64,000 nucleotides of DNA from Massospora cicadina (lineage: Eukaryota > Entomophthoromycota > Entomophthoromycetes > Entomophthorales > Entomophthoraceae): positions 62,001 through 126,000 of the forward strand of contig JAKSZP010018526.1 in NCBI GenBank assembly GCA_022478985.1, in the 5' to 3' direction. A model generated the notes under the pieces. The model was not told the DNA's origin. It ran no database searches and was given only the letters and a program-made list of their open reading frames with translations. Positions 45,560-56,169 of the stretch are shown here, one piece after another. Made by a program: the position numbers and the translations under genes. The stretch's first letter is position 1. Each line of letters begins with the position of its first letter.

Positions 45560-46620
45560 GACTTAGGAGAGGAGGAACACATTGGCCATCAGAGCTCGAC
45601 CCTGGGGGGTGATGTGCCACCGGTTCCAGCTGGCAATCCTGGAGTTAACTGCTGCGAGGAGCAAGTCCTCATTGTCTTTTAGCGCAACTCCTTGTTGGTT
45701 GGTGAGAACGCCCAGGTGAAGGAAGGTACCGCGCACAGGTTCAATACCAAATGGTGGGGGGAAGGTGGGGGAGCCAACCTGTACAACTGTTGTCTTGGAG
45801 GTGTTGACCATGGCGTTGGACGCCTTGGTGTACCTCTTAATGGTCACAGCAGCGAGGGCAACATCCCCAGGGCAGCCAAATGCAATGGCGGTGTCATCTA
45901 AAAATGCCATGGTGCGTGTGGAGGCTTTACCTGGGACCAGAATCCCTGTTGGCTTGTCCTGTAAGGAGGCCAAGAGGGGGTCAAGGGTGATGTTAAAAAG
46001 GATAGGGCTCAGGGGGTCCCCTTGCCGGAGACCTTGTCCAACTGGTACTGCCACTGTAAAACCCATTGGCGCCAGGACTCTGGTGTGGAGCTGGTCATAG
46101 AGCGCTGATATCCAGCGCCTAGCTGCGGGGGGAGATGGAAGCGGGCCAGGGAAGCATCAATATACTTCCAGGCCACCCGATCATATGCTTTCTCCATATC
46201 CAGGAGAGCCACAAAGCCATTCACCTTATGAGCGTTAGCAGTCAAGGTCACGTGAAGGTCATTATAGTTGTCCCATAACGACCTCCCCAGAATAAAACCG
46301 TGCTGGGATGGGGAGAGGCGAGGTGACACCCATTTGGTGATGCGGTTGGCCAGAAGCTTCGTGAAGAGCTTGTGGTCTGTGTTGATCAACGCTATGAGGC
46401 GCCAGTTCGCCAGGTTCTCGCGGTCTGACTTCTTGTGAATGAGGATCGTGATTGAGCCTCTGGAGTCGGGGAGGACCTCGCCATTCACCAAGAGTTCAGC
46501 GAAGAGGTCATGGAGGGTTCTGGCTATCACCGCAGGTTCCAGAAGGTACACCTCGAAGGGTATTCCATCTGGGCCTGGGGCTTTAAGCCGTGGGGATTTC
46601 AGAAGGGTTTCCATCACCTC
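45560..46620 (-). pseudogene. ORF2 reverse transcriptase of LINE2 (one frameshift)
   Basis: The first frame (46009-46617) has LKAPGPDGIPFEVYLL, ITILIHKKSDRENLANWRLI, LINTDHKLFTKLLANRI, PSQHGFILGRSLWDN and FVALLDMEKAYDRVAWKY. The second (45563-46066) has VPVGQGLRQGDPLSPILFNI and the catalytic TMAFLDDTAIAFG; FLDD is at 45893-45904. These are the non-LTR RT blocks in full. FLDD replaces the more usual FADD. The frames overlap, and homology shows one single-base change near 46115, beside a run of six G. Apart from this the RT is open, so it may have been active recently. Confidence 0.92.
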
Positions 46621-46706
46621 CTGGATGGAAATAGGCGCCAGTAGAGCCTCATCAGCCCGTGGGTCAATGGGCGGCTCTGGAGCCCGCTTTGGAAGTCTTG
46701 GATGTC

Positions 46707-47114
46707 CTATAGGTCCACCTGGGTGGCATGGAAGAGGCTGGAGTAGAAGCGGTGTAGTTCCTGCGTGAAATCCTCCTTATCCGAAGTGGTTGTAGTGCCA
46801 TTTTTAGTGCAGTAATATCCTGCGCTGTTGACCGGGATTTCTGTTTCTGAAAAAAAAGCAGGTGGGGCGATCCCATTGAGCATAGTAACGAGATGTTGTA
46901 AATTTTTCTGCCGTTCTTCCTGCAGTGTGAGCTCCAAGCGGAGTGCTTCCTGCGCCGCTTCCCAGTCTTCCAACCATCTGGGAGAGGGCGAAGGCTGGCA
47001 GTTTCGCTCCAGATGTCTGATTCTGGCTTCCTCCCTTTTGACTCTGGCGCGAGCTGCGGTCATCTGGGCTTTGGCACAGTTGTAAGAAACGCGGGTGATG
47101 CCCTCCTTGATCAC
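46707..47114 (-). pseudogene. ORF2 linker between endonuclease and RT (LINE2)
   Basis: A 135-codon frame reads KAQMTAARARVKREEARIRH and QEALRLELTLQEERQKNLQH, an alpha-helical, arginine- and glutamate-rich region, followed by SAGYYCTKNGTTTTSDKEDF and TQELHRFYSSLFHA. The last part is the usual segment before RT motif 0 in LINEs. Its end is frameshifted relative to the RT frame that starts near 46617. Confidence 0.78.
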
Positions 47115-47117
47115 CGC

Positions 47118-47980
47118 CTATCTAGCCTTGTGGTCAAGCAGGTGGGGTGAAGGGGAGGTGAGAGTCTCCCGGATGGTCATAGACAGCTTCTCCTTAGTGA
47201 AGGGGTTGTTGAGAAGAGCTGGGGCAACCCTAGGCCAGAACCTACGCGACAGTCTAAGTGTGGTGGTGAGGACAACGGTGAGTGACCTGTGATCACTCGG
47301 ATGGTTGTCACGAGAGATGGGAGAGGAGACGCGGCCAATTAACAGGGGGCCAATCACTGCCATATCTATGCGTGACACTGACTGGAAAGCTCCTCCATCA
47401 TACTGGATCCTAGTCATGCAACCTAGGCCAGACGCGGAGGGTGGAAGCGCATCTATAAAGCCACTCAGGCGAAGGAAATCCTGGAGGCGACTTTATCCAG
47501 GGCGTTCCTTTGCTGCAGGGGGTAAGAGTCACGGACGGGACTTATGGTTGTGTTGAAATCTCCTAAGAGGACTGTATTCCGTGGGAGTTTAAGTTGGAAG
47601 AGCTCTTCCAAGAGCCGATTTTGCTCCTGACCTGCATTAGGCAAGTAGATGCTTGCAGCGAAGAAAGAGAAGTCAGGAGTGGTGAGTTTGGCCAGTATGA
47701 GGCGGCCACCTAGATATTGTGAAAAAGAATGGGTTTTAACCCGGGGATTCAAAACAATAAGGGCGGCATGGTTTGTCCAGAAGGAGTTGCCTCCAAACTG
47801 TTCATTCCATGCAGACTGTTCGTGGGGGAGGATATGGGGCTCCTGGACAGCAGCGATGTCAATTTGTGTTGACCTGAAGTTGCGGAGGAGGCGGGCTCTC
47901 CTCTTAAAGTCCCGCAACCCATTTGCATTGATGGATTGCAGGGCCAGGGTGCTGCCATGGGGACTCATAACTGTTCCCCT
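47118..47980 (-). pseudogene. ORF2 endonuclease domain of LINE2 (one frameshift)
   Basis: The frame 47465-47968 begins MSPHGSTLALQSINANGLRD, with the catalytic N, then IDIAAVQEPH with the catalytic E, FFAASIYLPNAGQEQNRLLE and LLGDFNTTISPVRD (GDFN motif). After a one-base shift near 47490 the domain continues in 47118-47417 with SVSRIDMAVIGPLLIG and HPSDHRSLTVVL, giving the terminal SDH motif. All catalytic motifs of the exonuclease-endonuclease-phosphatase fold are present. It nicks target DNA for target-primed reverse transcription. Confidence 0.9.
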
Positions 47981-48219
47981 CCATGTCCTGGGGGGTTGCC
48001 AGCGCTTAAACCTGATGCTGTGAGGCGGCTAGTTTTGAGTCCTTTAGCTTGACTATTAGCTGCTTTTTGTGAGGAGCGTCGAGGGCTCTGAGGGGAAGGA
48101 GAGGGTGGGGGGCGGAGGTCCCAGTAAGCCAGCCTAGGATGCTGCCCCCGCTCCGTTGCAGGGGAAGGACCTGAGGGTGCTCAATGGTGACCTCCGCGGT
48201 GTCCCCATTTGATGATTCT

Positions 48220-50225
48220 GAGTCCATGTTACTTCCTCCAACACTGCAAAGGATCCGCGTGAAATGGACTGTGGGGTTGGGGTAGGACTCTTTGAGGTGG
48301 CACTTCTACCGCAGGCCGCGGGTTGCCAGTCCATGCTGGTGGGCATAGCTCCATTGGGAGCTGAGGGTTGATGCGATAAATTGCTGGTGGAGGTTGGTGG
48401 GGGTGCCGCGAAGCCCTGAGTGGGGGTGGCTGACGAGGGGCACCCTGTGGGAGATGCCTTGCGCTTGGTGAGAGAGGGAGTTGACTCTGGGAGATTGGAG
48501 GGGGTGCCCACTGGAAGGGGGCATGAGCGCGAAGGTATCCCATACCAATAGTGGGGTTAGCTGTTTCAACTGCTAGGCGTAAGGCCTCAGGGGACAGGTC
48601 TTGAACGGGAACTCATTGTGTGGGTTGTGGAATTGCTGCTGCGGCCACGTGGGATCGTTTTTGGCCTGGTTTAGGCCCCTGGGTGGTGGCTAAGAGGGCT
48701 TGTTTTTGAGCTGTGCAGCCACTATACAAGTGTCCAAGGGCGTTACACCATGAACACTGGGGGCGCGCCTGATCAGGGTCGACAAAAAGATCTCAGGGCA
48801 TTCCCCAACTACCGCCACACAAGGAATAACCTCAATGTTGCGAGATACAGTGGGGGAGGGGATGAATGACGCCCTAGCAGTGCGAGCTCTTTGAGTGGGA
48901 GCATAGTAAGAGGGGACGCTAAAGTCCATTGAAAGAACAGACTCAAACTCCATTAAACCACGATGGAGCGCCAGTTTAAGAGACTCAGGTTCAACAGTCG
49001 TTGGTAGGTTGGAAAAAGTAACCCATGAAATTTTCTCCAGGTGAGAGCATGTGCGGGAGATGCGAAGAGATCCACGCGGAATAATGACCTGGAGGGTGGC
49101 AGCATGGTCAGCAAGAGCAGCTTCAGTGAAGCCCACATCGATGTAGTGGCCCTCCACTGATTCATGGATGGTGGTGTTAATTGGGAATGTCTCCGCAATC
49201 GCTGCAAAGTATGAGAAGTAATCCTCCATATAGAATTCAACAGGGTTATGCCCATAATAAAGGCGAATTGCGTGGGAGAGGGTTGAGCGAGGTAGAGCTT
49301 TTTGCGCTCTAGTTTTGGCCCATTTCTTCTTAACATCAGCAATAAACGCCACTTCATGGGGATCAGCTTTGGGTAGCGTTGGTGCCAGAGGTTTTTGCCA
49401 CGCCCCAGTGGCTCCTTTGGTACGTTTGTGTTTGCTTTGGGCTGCAATCGCAGGTTGAGTGTGAGCTGGTGGTTTGGACAAGTTTGCGGAGTTCCCTTGT
49501 TTCTGGAATGTTACAGCAGTTGCTGGCGTCATATTAAATTGAGGGGCGGATTGTTGGGCCTCGCTAAATTGGGGAGGCCCATCCAGATTGGAATTAACTC
49601 CAGCCAATTGGGAGGAGGGCGATGTTTTATCACCATCCCAATCTATTTGGGTAAATTCAGCCCGAGTATTTGCTGTGATTTGATGGGCAAAACTCACTGG
49701 CTGATTGGTGAATTGGTCGTTTTCAGCATATGGAGATAAAGTGCCAACTTGAGAAGTGCCAATTACGGGGTTCAAATGGGATGAGTGAGATTGTAACTGG
49801 TGTGAAGTTCCAAAATCCGAACCATTTGAATCCTCATTAGGAAGAGTAGATTGTCCCAATTTGGTGCTTAGTGAACCAGAATGTGCGGCTAATCCAACCT
49901 TACATCTGAGGGTTTGGGGGCCAGGTAGCTGGGTATCGCCCCTCATGGAGAGAGCCAGAAACACGGCGTCAGCAATAATAGATGGGGCTGAATTCACTGA
50001 CACAATGGGGAGGTGAATGACTGGATGGGCTGAGTTGCATTCAACTGAGCAGACGCCATTAAAACAGCGTGGGTGATGGCCTCCTTGGTTGAAGGGGGCC
50101 CAGCGGGTTGGTGGGAGGCAGCGCACACAGAGCTGTTAGGCGTGCAGGTTGCAGAAGTGCGATCAGGTGAACTGGCACTAGTTGAAGTAGCTCCAGGTTG
50201 GGGGGTGGTGCCTGCTTTCATGGCC
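48220..50225 (-). pseudogene. ORF1 of LINE2 with CCHC knuckle (near-intact)
   Basis: A 478-codon frame spans 48690-50126. Its middle (KADPHEVAFIADVKKKWAKT and KALPRSTLSHAIRLYYGHNP) is basic, and its C-terminal half has an RRM-like pattern (ISWVTFSNLPTTVEPESLKL). Near 48785 a one-base shift moves the zinc knuckle out of frame: read in the shifted frame, DPDQARPQCSWCNALGHLYS ends in GC, a C-x2-C-x4-H-x4-C knuckle at about 48717-48760. A proline-rich tail follows in 48229-48543. The start is uncertain, because upstream frames (49994-50221, 50178-50411) are also open. Confidence 0.82.
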
Positions 50226-50438
50226 GCTTCTTGAGAGCGGGTGATTCTGGTTGACCCTAAGGTGGTTAACCGAGGGTTGCTTCGTTTGGGGGTGGTGCTG
50301 GCTCGTTTGGCAGAGCCTGCGGGTTCTTTTGCGGGGTTTCCTGCAATATTTTATAATAGTTTTTGTAAATCTCTTTAGTGGAGCTAAATTCCAGGCTGAA
50401 TAGATTTTCAAAAAGTGATGCTTAGCAGAAAGAGATAG
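50226..50438 (-). other. 5' leader of LINE2
   Basis: Between the LINE2 5' end (defined by the duplication at 50439) and the ORF1 region. It includes an open stretch on the coding strand (50178-50411) but no recognised motif. It should carry the internal promoter. Confidence 0.5.
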
Positions 50439-50454
50439 CTGGCTCCAGTGCCAT
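50439..50454 (+). repeat. 16-bp target-site duplication of LINE2, right
   Basis: Exact copy of 44363-44378. Confidence 0.95.
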
Positions 50455-50735
50455 ATCAGGATTATTCAGGGTTATTCACCAACTGCCTCTTACTTTTCTG
50501 CTGTTTTTCTCTCCTATCTGAAGTATCTCATTTGGCCATTACCAACATTTCAATTTCTCTTCCCTGGTCACGTTCTCTCAAGGCTCAGCTTCTGCTCAAA
50601 AACTTGGCTTTTTGTGGGTATAGCCCTTACTAGTGTCCAATATCAAATAGTTTTTAATAACTTGTTCACTACTACTGTCATACATCCTCCCCCAAGAGGC
50701 AACATAGGCGGAATCATCCCCAAGCTAAGGATAAC
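50455..50735 (+). pseudogene. unrecognised + strand coding relic, part 2
   Basis: It continues, in frame, the open stretch that ends at 44378: with LINE2 and one duplication copy removed, about 112 codons stay open. It begins YQDYSGLF, has a serine- and leucine-rich middle, and stops after LAFCGYSPY at about 50630. In the next frames, 50685-50730 encodes a basic string (SPKRQHRRNHPQAKDNK), as seen at the end of nucleic-acid-binding Gag proteins. Family unknown. Confidence 0.5.
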
Positions 50736-51045
50736 AAATAAAAAATTATAAAATATACGTTATGTTTTTTTACATATTTTATTAATTTTTTATTGTATTT
50801 TTTCTTATTTTTTGTGGCATATGACCTATACTTGGTTCAGAGGTCCATCATTTTTGTTCCCGTAAACTGGTTCCTAGGTATACTCTGAACTATCAGTTTT
50901 CATGGTTCAGAGGTCTTTTTCTTTAATACATAATCATTTACTTGGTTTAGCGGCCCTTTTTAGGATTTAAACAAAATCTCAGGACATAACCATCTTAGTG
51001 GTTCAGCAGTCCTTCAGAAACAATTTCATTAATTTTTTTGGATCA
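50736..51045 (-). other. element E tail with a repeated GGTTCAGAGGTCC-like motif
   Basis: After an AT-rich run (50740-50820), four related 13-mers occur at 50834, 50904, 50944 and 51000 (+ strand GGTT(C/T)AG(A/C)(G/A)G(T/C)C). They lie downstream of the integrase tail of element E. Whether they are coding repeats or DNA sites is not clear. Confidence 0.4.
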
Positions 51046-51049
51046 ACTG

Positions 51050-52160
51050 CTTTAGGTACTTTTCATGGACCTAGTTCGCTATTCTTCCATCCACAAGGTT
51101 CATGATGGAATATGCGTCTGTTGTCATCTTGACAATATTCTCAAACAGACCAAGCCACAGCATCTCCAGTTTGTTTCTTCTCCTGAAGCCATTCATATTG
51201 CTATAGGCTAACCTATCGCCTAATTGGTTATCATGCAATGCTGGTCAGATCTTATTATCCTTTGTCTTGGCCTTGATCTTTCCCCTCAAGCTCATATCAA
51301 ATGCTTGCAGTTGCATTTCAATCAGGATATTCAAAAGTTGTAGCAGGCACTGCTCTGAATTCATCCACAACAGTGGTTCACCTGCTAAATATAGAATTGG
51401 TAGTAATGCGGATTTCGCTTATATAACAATTTAAATGGCGTTTTTCTTGTAACGTATTGTGGCGATGTTTCAGGTGAATGTTATTGAACTCTGATGTGTT
51501 CCTCATACAAAGTTTTTCCAGAAACCAATTTTCTCAGTGTCAAGTCCAGAATTCTGTTCATTGTTCTACCAGTCCATTTGTTTACAGCCAGTATGGAACT
51601 TAAATGACTCCTCAGACACCCATATTTTATTTAACTTTGAGATCACATGGGTTTTGAGATTTGTTCCGTTGTCTCTCAAAAAGACTTGTGGGCATCTGTG
51701 GTGATAAACGACTTGATACATAATTTATCACATGGTTCTTGTAGTGTCTACTATCAATAGTGCCTTCATCTTGACCAATCTTGTTTGATGATTAATTGCA
51801 ACTATGTTTACTTGACTCCACATTGCTCATATTTAGTGGTCCCATTACGTCAATAAACACTGTATGCCAGGCAGATCTATGGAGGACCAGTCAATATATG
51901 GTGGTATTCTTGTGTGGCTTATGCAGATTGGCACTTCACACAGCAGTCCAGATAATTGGCCACATCATAGTTGATAGACTCCTAGTAGTAATACTATTGA
52001 ATGTGGTTGTTTTCTGCCTCAGGTCTCCATGCCCGACAACCTTATGTGCAGATTGAACTATTACCTCTTGTTCTGATGGCTTTGGGAATATCAATTGTTT
52101 CCCAACAATTGTCTTAAAAACTTGTCCATTCTGTATCTCAGTGTTTTTCATCACTTTTGA
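51050..52160 (-). pseudogene. integrase of element E (broken)
   Basis: The zinc region is in 51936-52154 (QEVIVQSAHKVVGHGDLRQK); the CxxC pair is not readable. The core then reads AWHTVFIDVMGPLNMS with the first aspartate (about 51850), VFLRDNGTNLKTHVI with the second (about 51665) and TNGLVEQ with the glutamate (about 51570). The tail near 51060-51160 reads WLGLFENIVKMTTDAYSIMN and LVDGRIA, the C-terminal barrel. So all three catalytic residues can be seen, but in different frames with many stops. No chromodomain follows. Confidence 0.83.
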
Positions 52161-52369
52161 AGCGCACCTTGGATTTCTCAGGGCTTATTCCCAATCTCTC
52201 CATCAACGATACACTGAAATAGCTCATCATCCTGATAATGTACCACTTGGACCATTTATAACCTTGATATGCTGTCCGAACTTTGATAAGAAGCTCCTGA
52301 TTAGTGTACATTTTTAAATTTATGATTAAAGCTTCAGTGCCCATTGGACCAGACGTCCTTCTGGCTCCT

Positions 52370-52660
52370 TTAAAATTATGCAGCCAGCGCAGTGAGGAGT
52401 GGTCCGTCATTACTTTAAAGTGCATACCATGGATATACAACCAAAACTAATTACAGGCATAAATTACCACAAGGCATTTACGCTCAGTATCAAAGTAATT
52501 TTGTTCTACTGCTGATAAAGTCTGGCTCACATAAGCTACTGAATGCTCATCCCTGAGTTCATTCATTTGACTCAGGATGGCGCCATTTGCCATCAACAAA
52601 GCATCTGTTTGTATTTCAAATTCTCAATTGGGGTTTGTATATTTAAGACTGTAGAATCTA
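52370..52660 (-). pseudogene. RNase H of element E
   Basis: The frame reads FEIQTDALLMANGAILSQ (aspartate kept), then SVAYVSQTLSAVEQNYFDTE and RKCLVVIYACN, and in 52138-52440 YIHGMHFKVMTDHSSLRWLH with the second conserved aspartate. One stop lies between the two halves. It directly follows RT, as in all Gypsy elements. Confidence 0.85.
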
Positions 52661-52879
52661 TAAGGTACTGGAGAAATCATCAAATGAATCCTGCAGCCTC
52701 TTCATCTCATACAAAACCTTTCATCAGATCTTTTAGCTAATGAAAAAGGAACTCGGCAACTTTACAAAATCCTGTATGAATCTGTTATAATATTTTACTA
52801 TTTAAAGGAAGACTTGGATATCTCAGGCACTCTTTGGGATAGACATCCACTATGGCTTCAATCTTCTGCATTAGTGGGT

Positions 52880-53470
52880 GCAGCTTGCTTGAGTTTATGA
52901 AAATCCCCAGATATTCCAACTTTTTTTGAAAAAATGAACTTATTCAGTTCGATCTTCAGATTGCCAGCAGATAGTCCTATAAAAAAATTTTCAAATGGTC
53001 TAAATGGTCAGTTAAAAATTTTACTGAACACATCTTTAATAGTTAATTACATCAAAACGCATAACAACTTCAAATCGTTTAGTATGGCATCCATGGCTCT
53101 TTGAAACGTTGCAGGAGCATTACAAAGACCTTGGGGAATATAGATCAAATACATCCCTTGTGCGGATATATCACGCGCTTCTATTGGTCTTCAGCTGGCA
53201 AATCAATTTGCCAATATACCAAAATTAGATCCATTATGGAGAAATATGTCTCTTCTCTTAGGTGGTCTAGCGCATCATTGATTCATGTAGTTATATGAAT
53301 CTTTATTTATTATCTTGTTCATTCTCTGATAGTTGATCACCACCTAATTAGAGCAGTCCTTATTCTTCACTATCAGGATATGGCTCTCCTAGGGACTAGA
53401 CAACAGAACTAGGAGCCTGTGCTCCACTAGTTTGCTAATTTACTTTTCCACTACCGCCTTGACTTCTTTT
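52880..53470 (-). pseudogene. reverse transcriptase of element E (broken)
   Basis: From right to left: a degraded N-terminus with KAVVEK and SKLVEHRLLVLLSSP, ESHILIVKNKDCSN and VVINYQRMNKIINKDSYNYM (about 53290-53450). Then YIPQGLCNAPATFQRAMDAI (about 53080-53150), the MPFGLCNAPATFQ motif of Gypsy RT. The catalytic YxDD that should follow is unreadable (RFDVINY), so the enzyme is dead. The thumb is partly seen near 52880-52960. Confidence 0.8.
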
Positions 53471-55239
53471 GACTGCCATATTTAGTCTCATCCATATCAG
53501 TAAAATTCCATGGTGTAAACTTTATTGATTACATTTTTTGCATATCCTAAGTCATGATCATTGTCAAAATCTGAGGATTGCTAGCTTGATTAATTAAATT
53601 CTGCACTGTAAATTGGGCTGAAGTTTGGCTGGTGGATCCTCAATATTGCAGTTGCTCATGATTTTAGAACCATTAGGAAACACTGTAAACATATTCAAAT
53701 AGCTCCGATTTTTCTGGCCAACTTTGGGTTCAATTTTCCCTTCATAATTGGGATTTCAGCTGAGGCAGGAAAAGTTGCAAGCTGGGGATCCTGAGATCCT
53801 GGCTTACCAATATTCTCCAAAAGCAACTTTAGATACAAATTATTTAATCTATAATAAAATAGACTTTACTTAAGAGTAGATTATTTGATAATATTTATTA
53901 GGCCAGGCGCCAGATATTTACCTCTAGGGAATCTCCTGGCCACCTTTGAGCACACAATCTCAACAGATATTTTACCACCTCAGTTAAGCCCTTAAACTGA
54001 TACAACTGAGACCAATTGTTAGGTTTATTGGTGGCAAAATACTCTCATATTTGGGAGGATTTCAGGGACTAAAATAACAATAGTGACCGTGCAAAATGGT
54101 CCTAGGATCATCTCAAAATGAGTTTTGTCACACTGTTGATGAAATAAAAATTCTGGGAGATTTTGCGGTAGATAAAAATAAATGATGTACCCTTAATTGG
54201 GCCACCAGCAGGCCTCTCTTGATAGCATTAACTACCCTCATTTTTGCAGTCCATGTGCAAGTGCTTCATGCCAGTTATGCATACCAACATACAAATAAGC
54301 CCTAAGGCAGGAAATTGATTACGTTGTTCATTCATTTAATTTTCCATGGGACTTTTAAACGTTAAATTTGGGTCAGTCCCAAATAATTTTGTATATGAAT
54401 TTTTTAATATTAGCCACAATTAATTGGGACTAATTGCCGAGGATTGTGGCAGAGATAATTGTCCCAAATGTGAAAATGTATTCAGCTTGAGCTGCCAATA
54501 GAATAATTAATTGGATTGATGTTTAGTTGATCAGCCTGGCCAAGTAGTTTCACAGAAGGTTAACCTGATTGTGCTGGTAAATTCAGCTTGATCTTTAGTA
54601 ATATAATTAAATCCACATAGCAATAATTGGCCTGAGCTGTGTCATTATAATAGGTATTATTAGATTATTAGTTCAATAATTAGGAGGAAAATTAGCCCAA
54701 TCTTTAGGTTGACAAAGGGTTTACTTTTGAGTCAACCACAAAATTTTACAATCATACTGGGCAAAAATTTCTTAAATCTTATTTTATTCAATTTGAACAC
54801 CTCCTCCTGCTGACTTCCCATTAGATCAGCAAGTTGCTCTTTATTACCCAGTAAATTGATATTCTCAACAATTTCTGCTGGCAATCCCATCTTGGTTGGA
54901 TTCCAGAATCATGTAATTTCCTCATTTCCATCATCCAGTTAAGATGTATAAATGTAATAATATATATTTATCAATCTTCATCAGTTTTCAACTCAGATTC
55001 AGCAGGCTAACTCAGATTTCTCCATGGCCCAGCATAAATAAACCAGGCGCCACCCATGGCTCTACTCTGGATATCTTTCATGGACTACTAACCTCTCCAT
55101 ACATTTGCTCAGGTATTTCCAAAGTCAATCCCATAATGACTATTATCTGAGATCCCAGTGGTATGTTACTTGACATCTTTTTTCATAAATGGAATTTCTT
55201 TTTCCAGGATTTCCATTGGCTTTTCTCTCTCCACTTTTA
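53471..55239. other. unexplained 1.8-kb gap between RT and protease of element E
   Basis: Gypsy elements usually have a few hundred bases here. No open frame above 70 codons and no domain is visible. An imperfect inverted repeat (GTCCCAAATAATT and AATTAATTGGGAC, about 54370-54435) can form a hairpin. The gap may hold another insertion whose ends I cannot see. Confidence 0.35.
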
Positions 55240-55656
55240 TCAAACTATTTGATAGCATATTGGGATAATGCCATTTTTATAAATCATATTAATAAAATTG
55301 TTTCTCTTGGTAAGTGGAGTTTCCCCAATCTTTTGATAGAACAGAGGCTGCGTTTGACCCATTATGATCAGTATATTGTCTTCAAAGTTGCATTTGACTC
55401 CATACTTCTTTATAAATTTGGTCCCAATTAGAATAATATAGTCTTGGTTGGCTAAAACAATGGCTGAAGCGGATACCACCAAGGATCCAATTCTGAGTGG
55501 CAACGCACTATACGCTCCACAGGAGATGGTCATATCAGGCCCAGCAATCACATATTCATTCTTTTGCTCCAAATCGGGTGAGATTTTCATTTTCTTCATG
55601 TTTTGGTGAGATAATATTAACTGGTGTCTCGTTGTCAAATTTTGACTCACGCCCAT
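55240..55656 (-). pseudogene. protease region of element E
   Basis: The 138-codon frame reads ILSHQNMKKMKISPDL, CGAYSALPLRIG and then DYIILIGTKFIKKYGVKCNF followed by EDNILIIMG. The last part matches the closing strand of retropepsins in Gypsy elements (D-x-I-L-G-x-x-F-L-x-x-Y-x-V), with LIG for ILG. The DTG active site should lie just upstream, but I cannot find it there. It is placed between gag and RT as expected. Confidence 0.68.
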
Positions 55657-56169
55657 AATTTATTATCCATTATATCTTTGTACGTAACTTTAGTATTGTA
55701 AAATATTGTTTAATGAGTATATAGCAGTGTTATTTGCCAAATTGATGGTGTAAATTATATGAACTGACAAATTAAGAAAAATTTTCTTGATGCGCTTAAA
55801 TTAATTGATAGGTTTACTTCATCTAATTTGACCTTGGCCAGTTTGTCCAGATTATCAGTAGATTGGATCTTTTCTGCTAGTTGGCATGCATATGGCAAGT
55901 TACTATTTCTTAATTTTTAGTCAATCCCCTTTCTCCAGATCTGGTTACAGCATTAACATCTAGGTTAACCAATTGATAAAGCTGGTCCAGCGCATTGTTT
56001 TCTACAAACAGATTTCTGATGTCAATGTCTTCATTCATGATATTATGAGTAATGGTTTACCCACAGCTCTAGAATGATCCACATCTAGGCTGTAGGCTCT
56101 TTTCCTGACTATTGTGAGAATTTGGCTTCCTTTGCCTGCACCACATTAATATGCTTTATAGGCTTCATG

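Larger units (their letters stand above)
44379..50438 (-). mobile_element. full-length, little-decayed LINE retrotransposon (LINE2)
   Basis: 6060 bp flanked by an exact 16-bp target duplication. On the - strand it has a short leader, ORF1 with a CCHC knuckle, and ORF2 with endonuclease, reverse transcriptase and C-terminal zinc finger. It ends in a short A-run (T-run on the + strand at 44379-44383). It is visibly richer in G+C than its AT-rich surroundings and keeps long frames on its coding strand. A handful of single-base frameshifts break ORF1 and ORF2. It inserted into element E. ORF1 differs from that of LINE1, so two LINE families are present. Confidence 0.94.

Noticed and set aside
44583..49739. 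Many + strand open frames of 60-124 codons
   Set aside because: They lie opposite the LINE2 genes in GC-rich sequence, where antisense frames stay open by chance; the - strand frames carry the domains.
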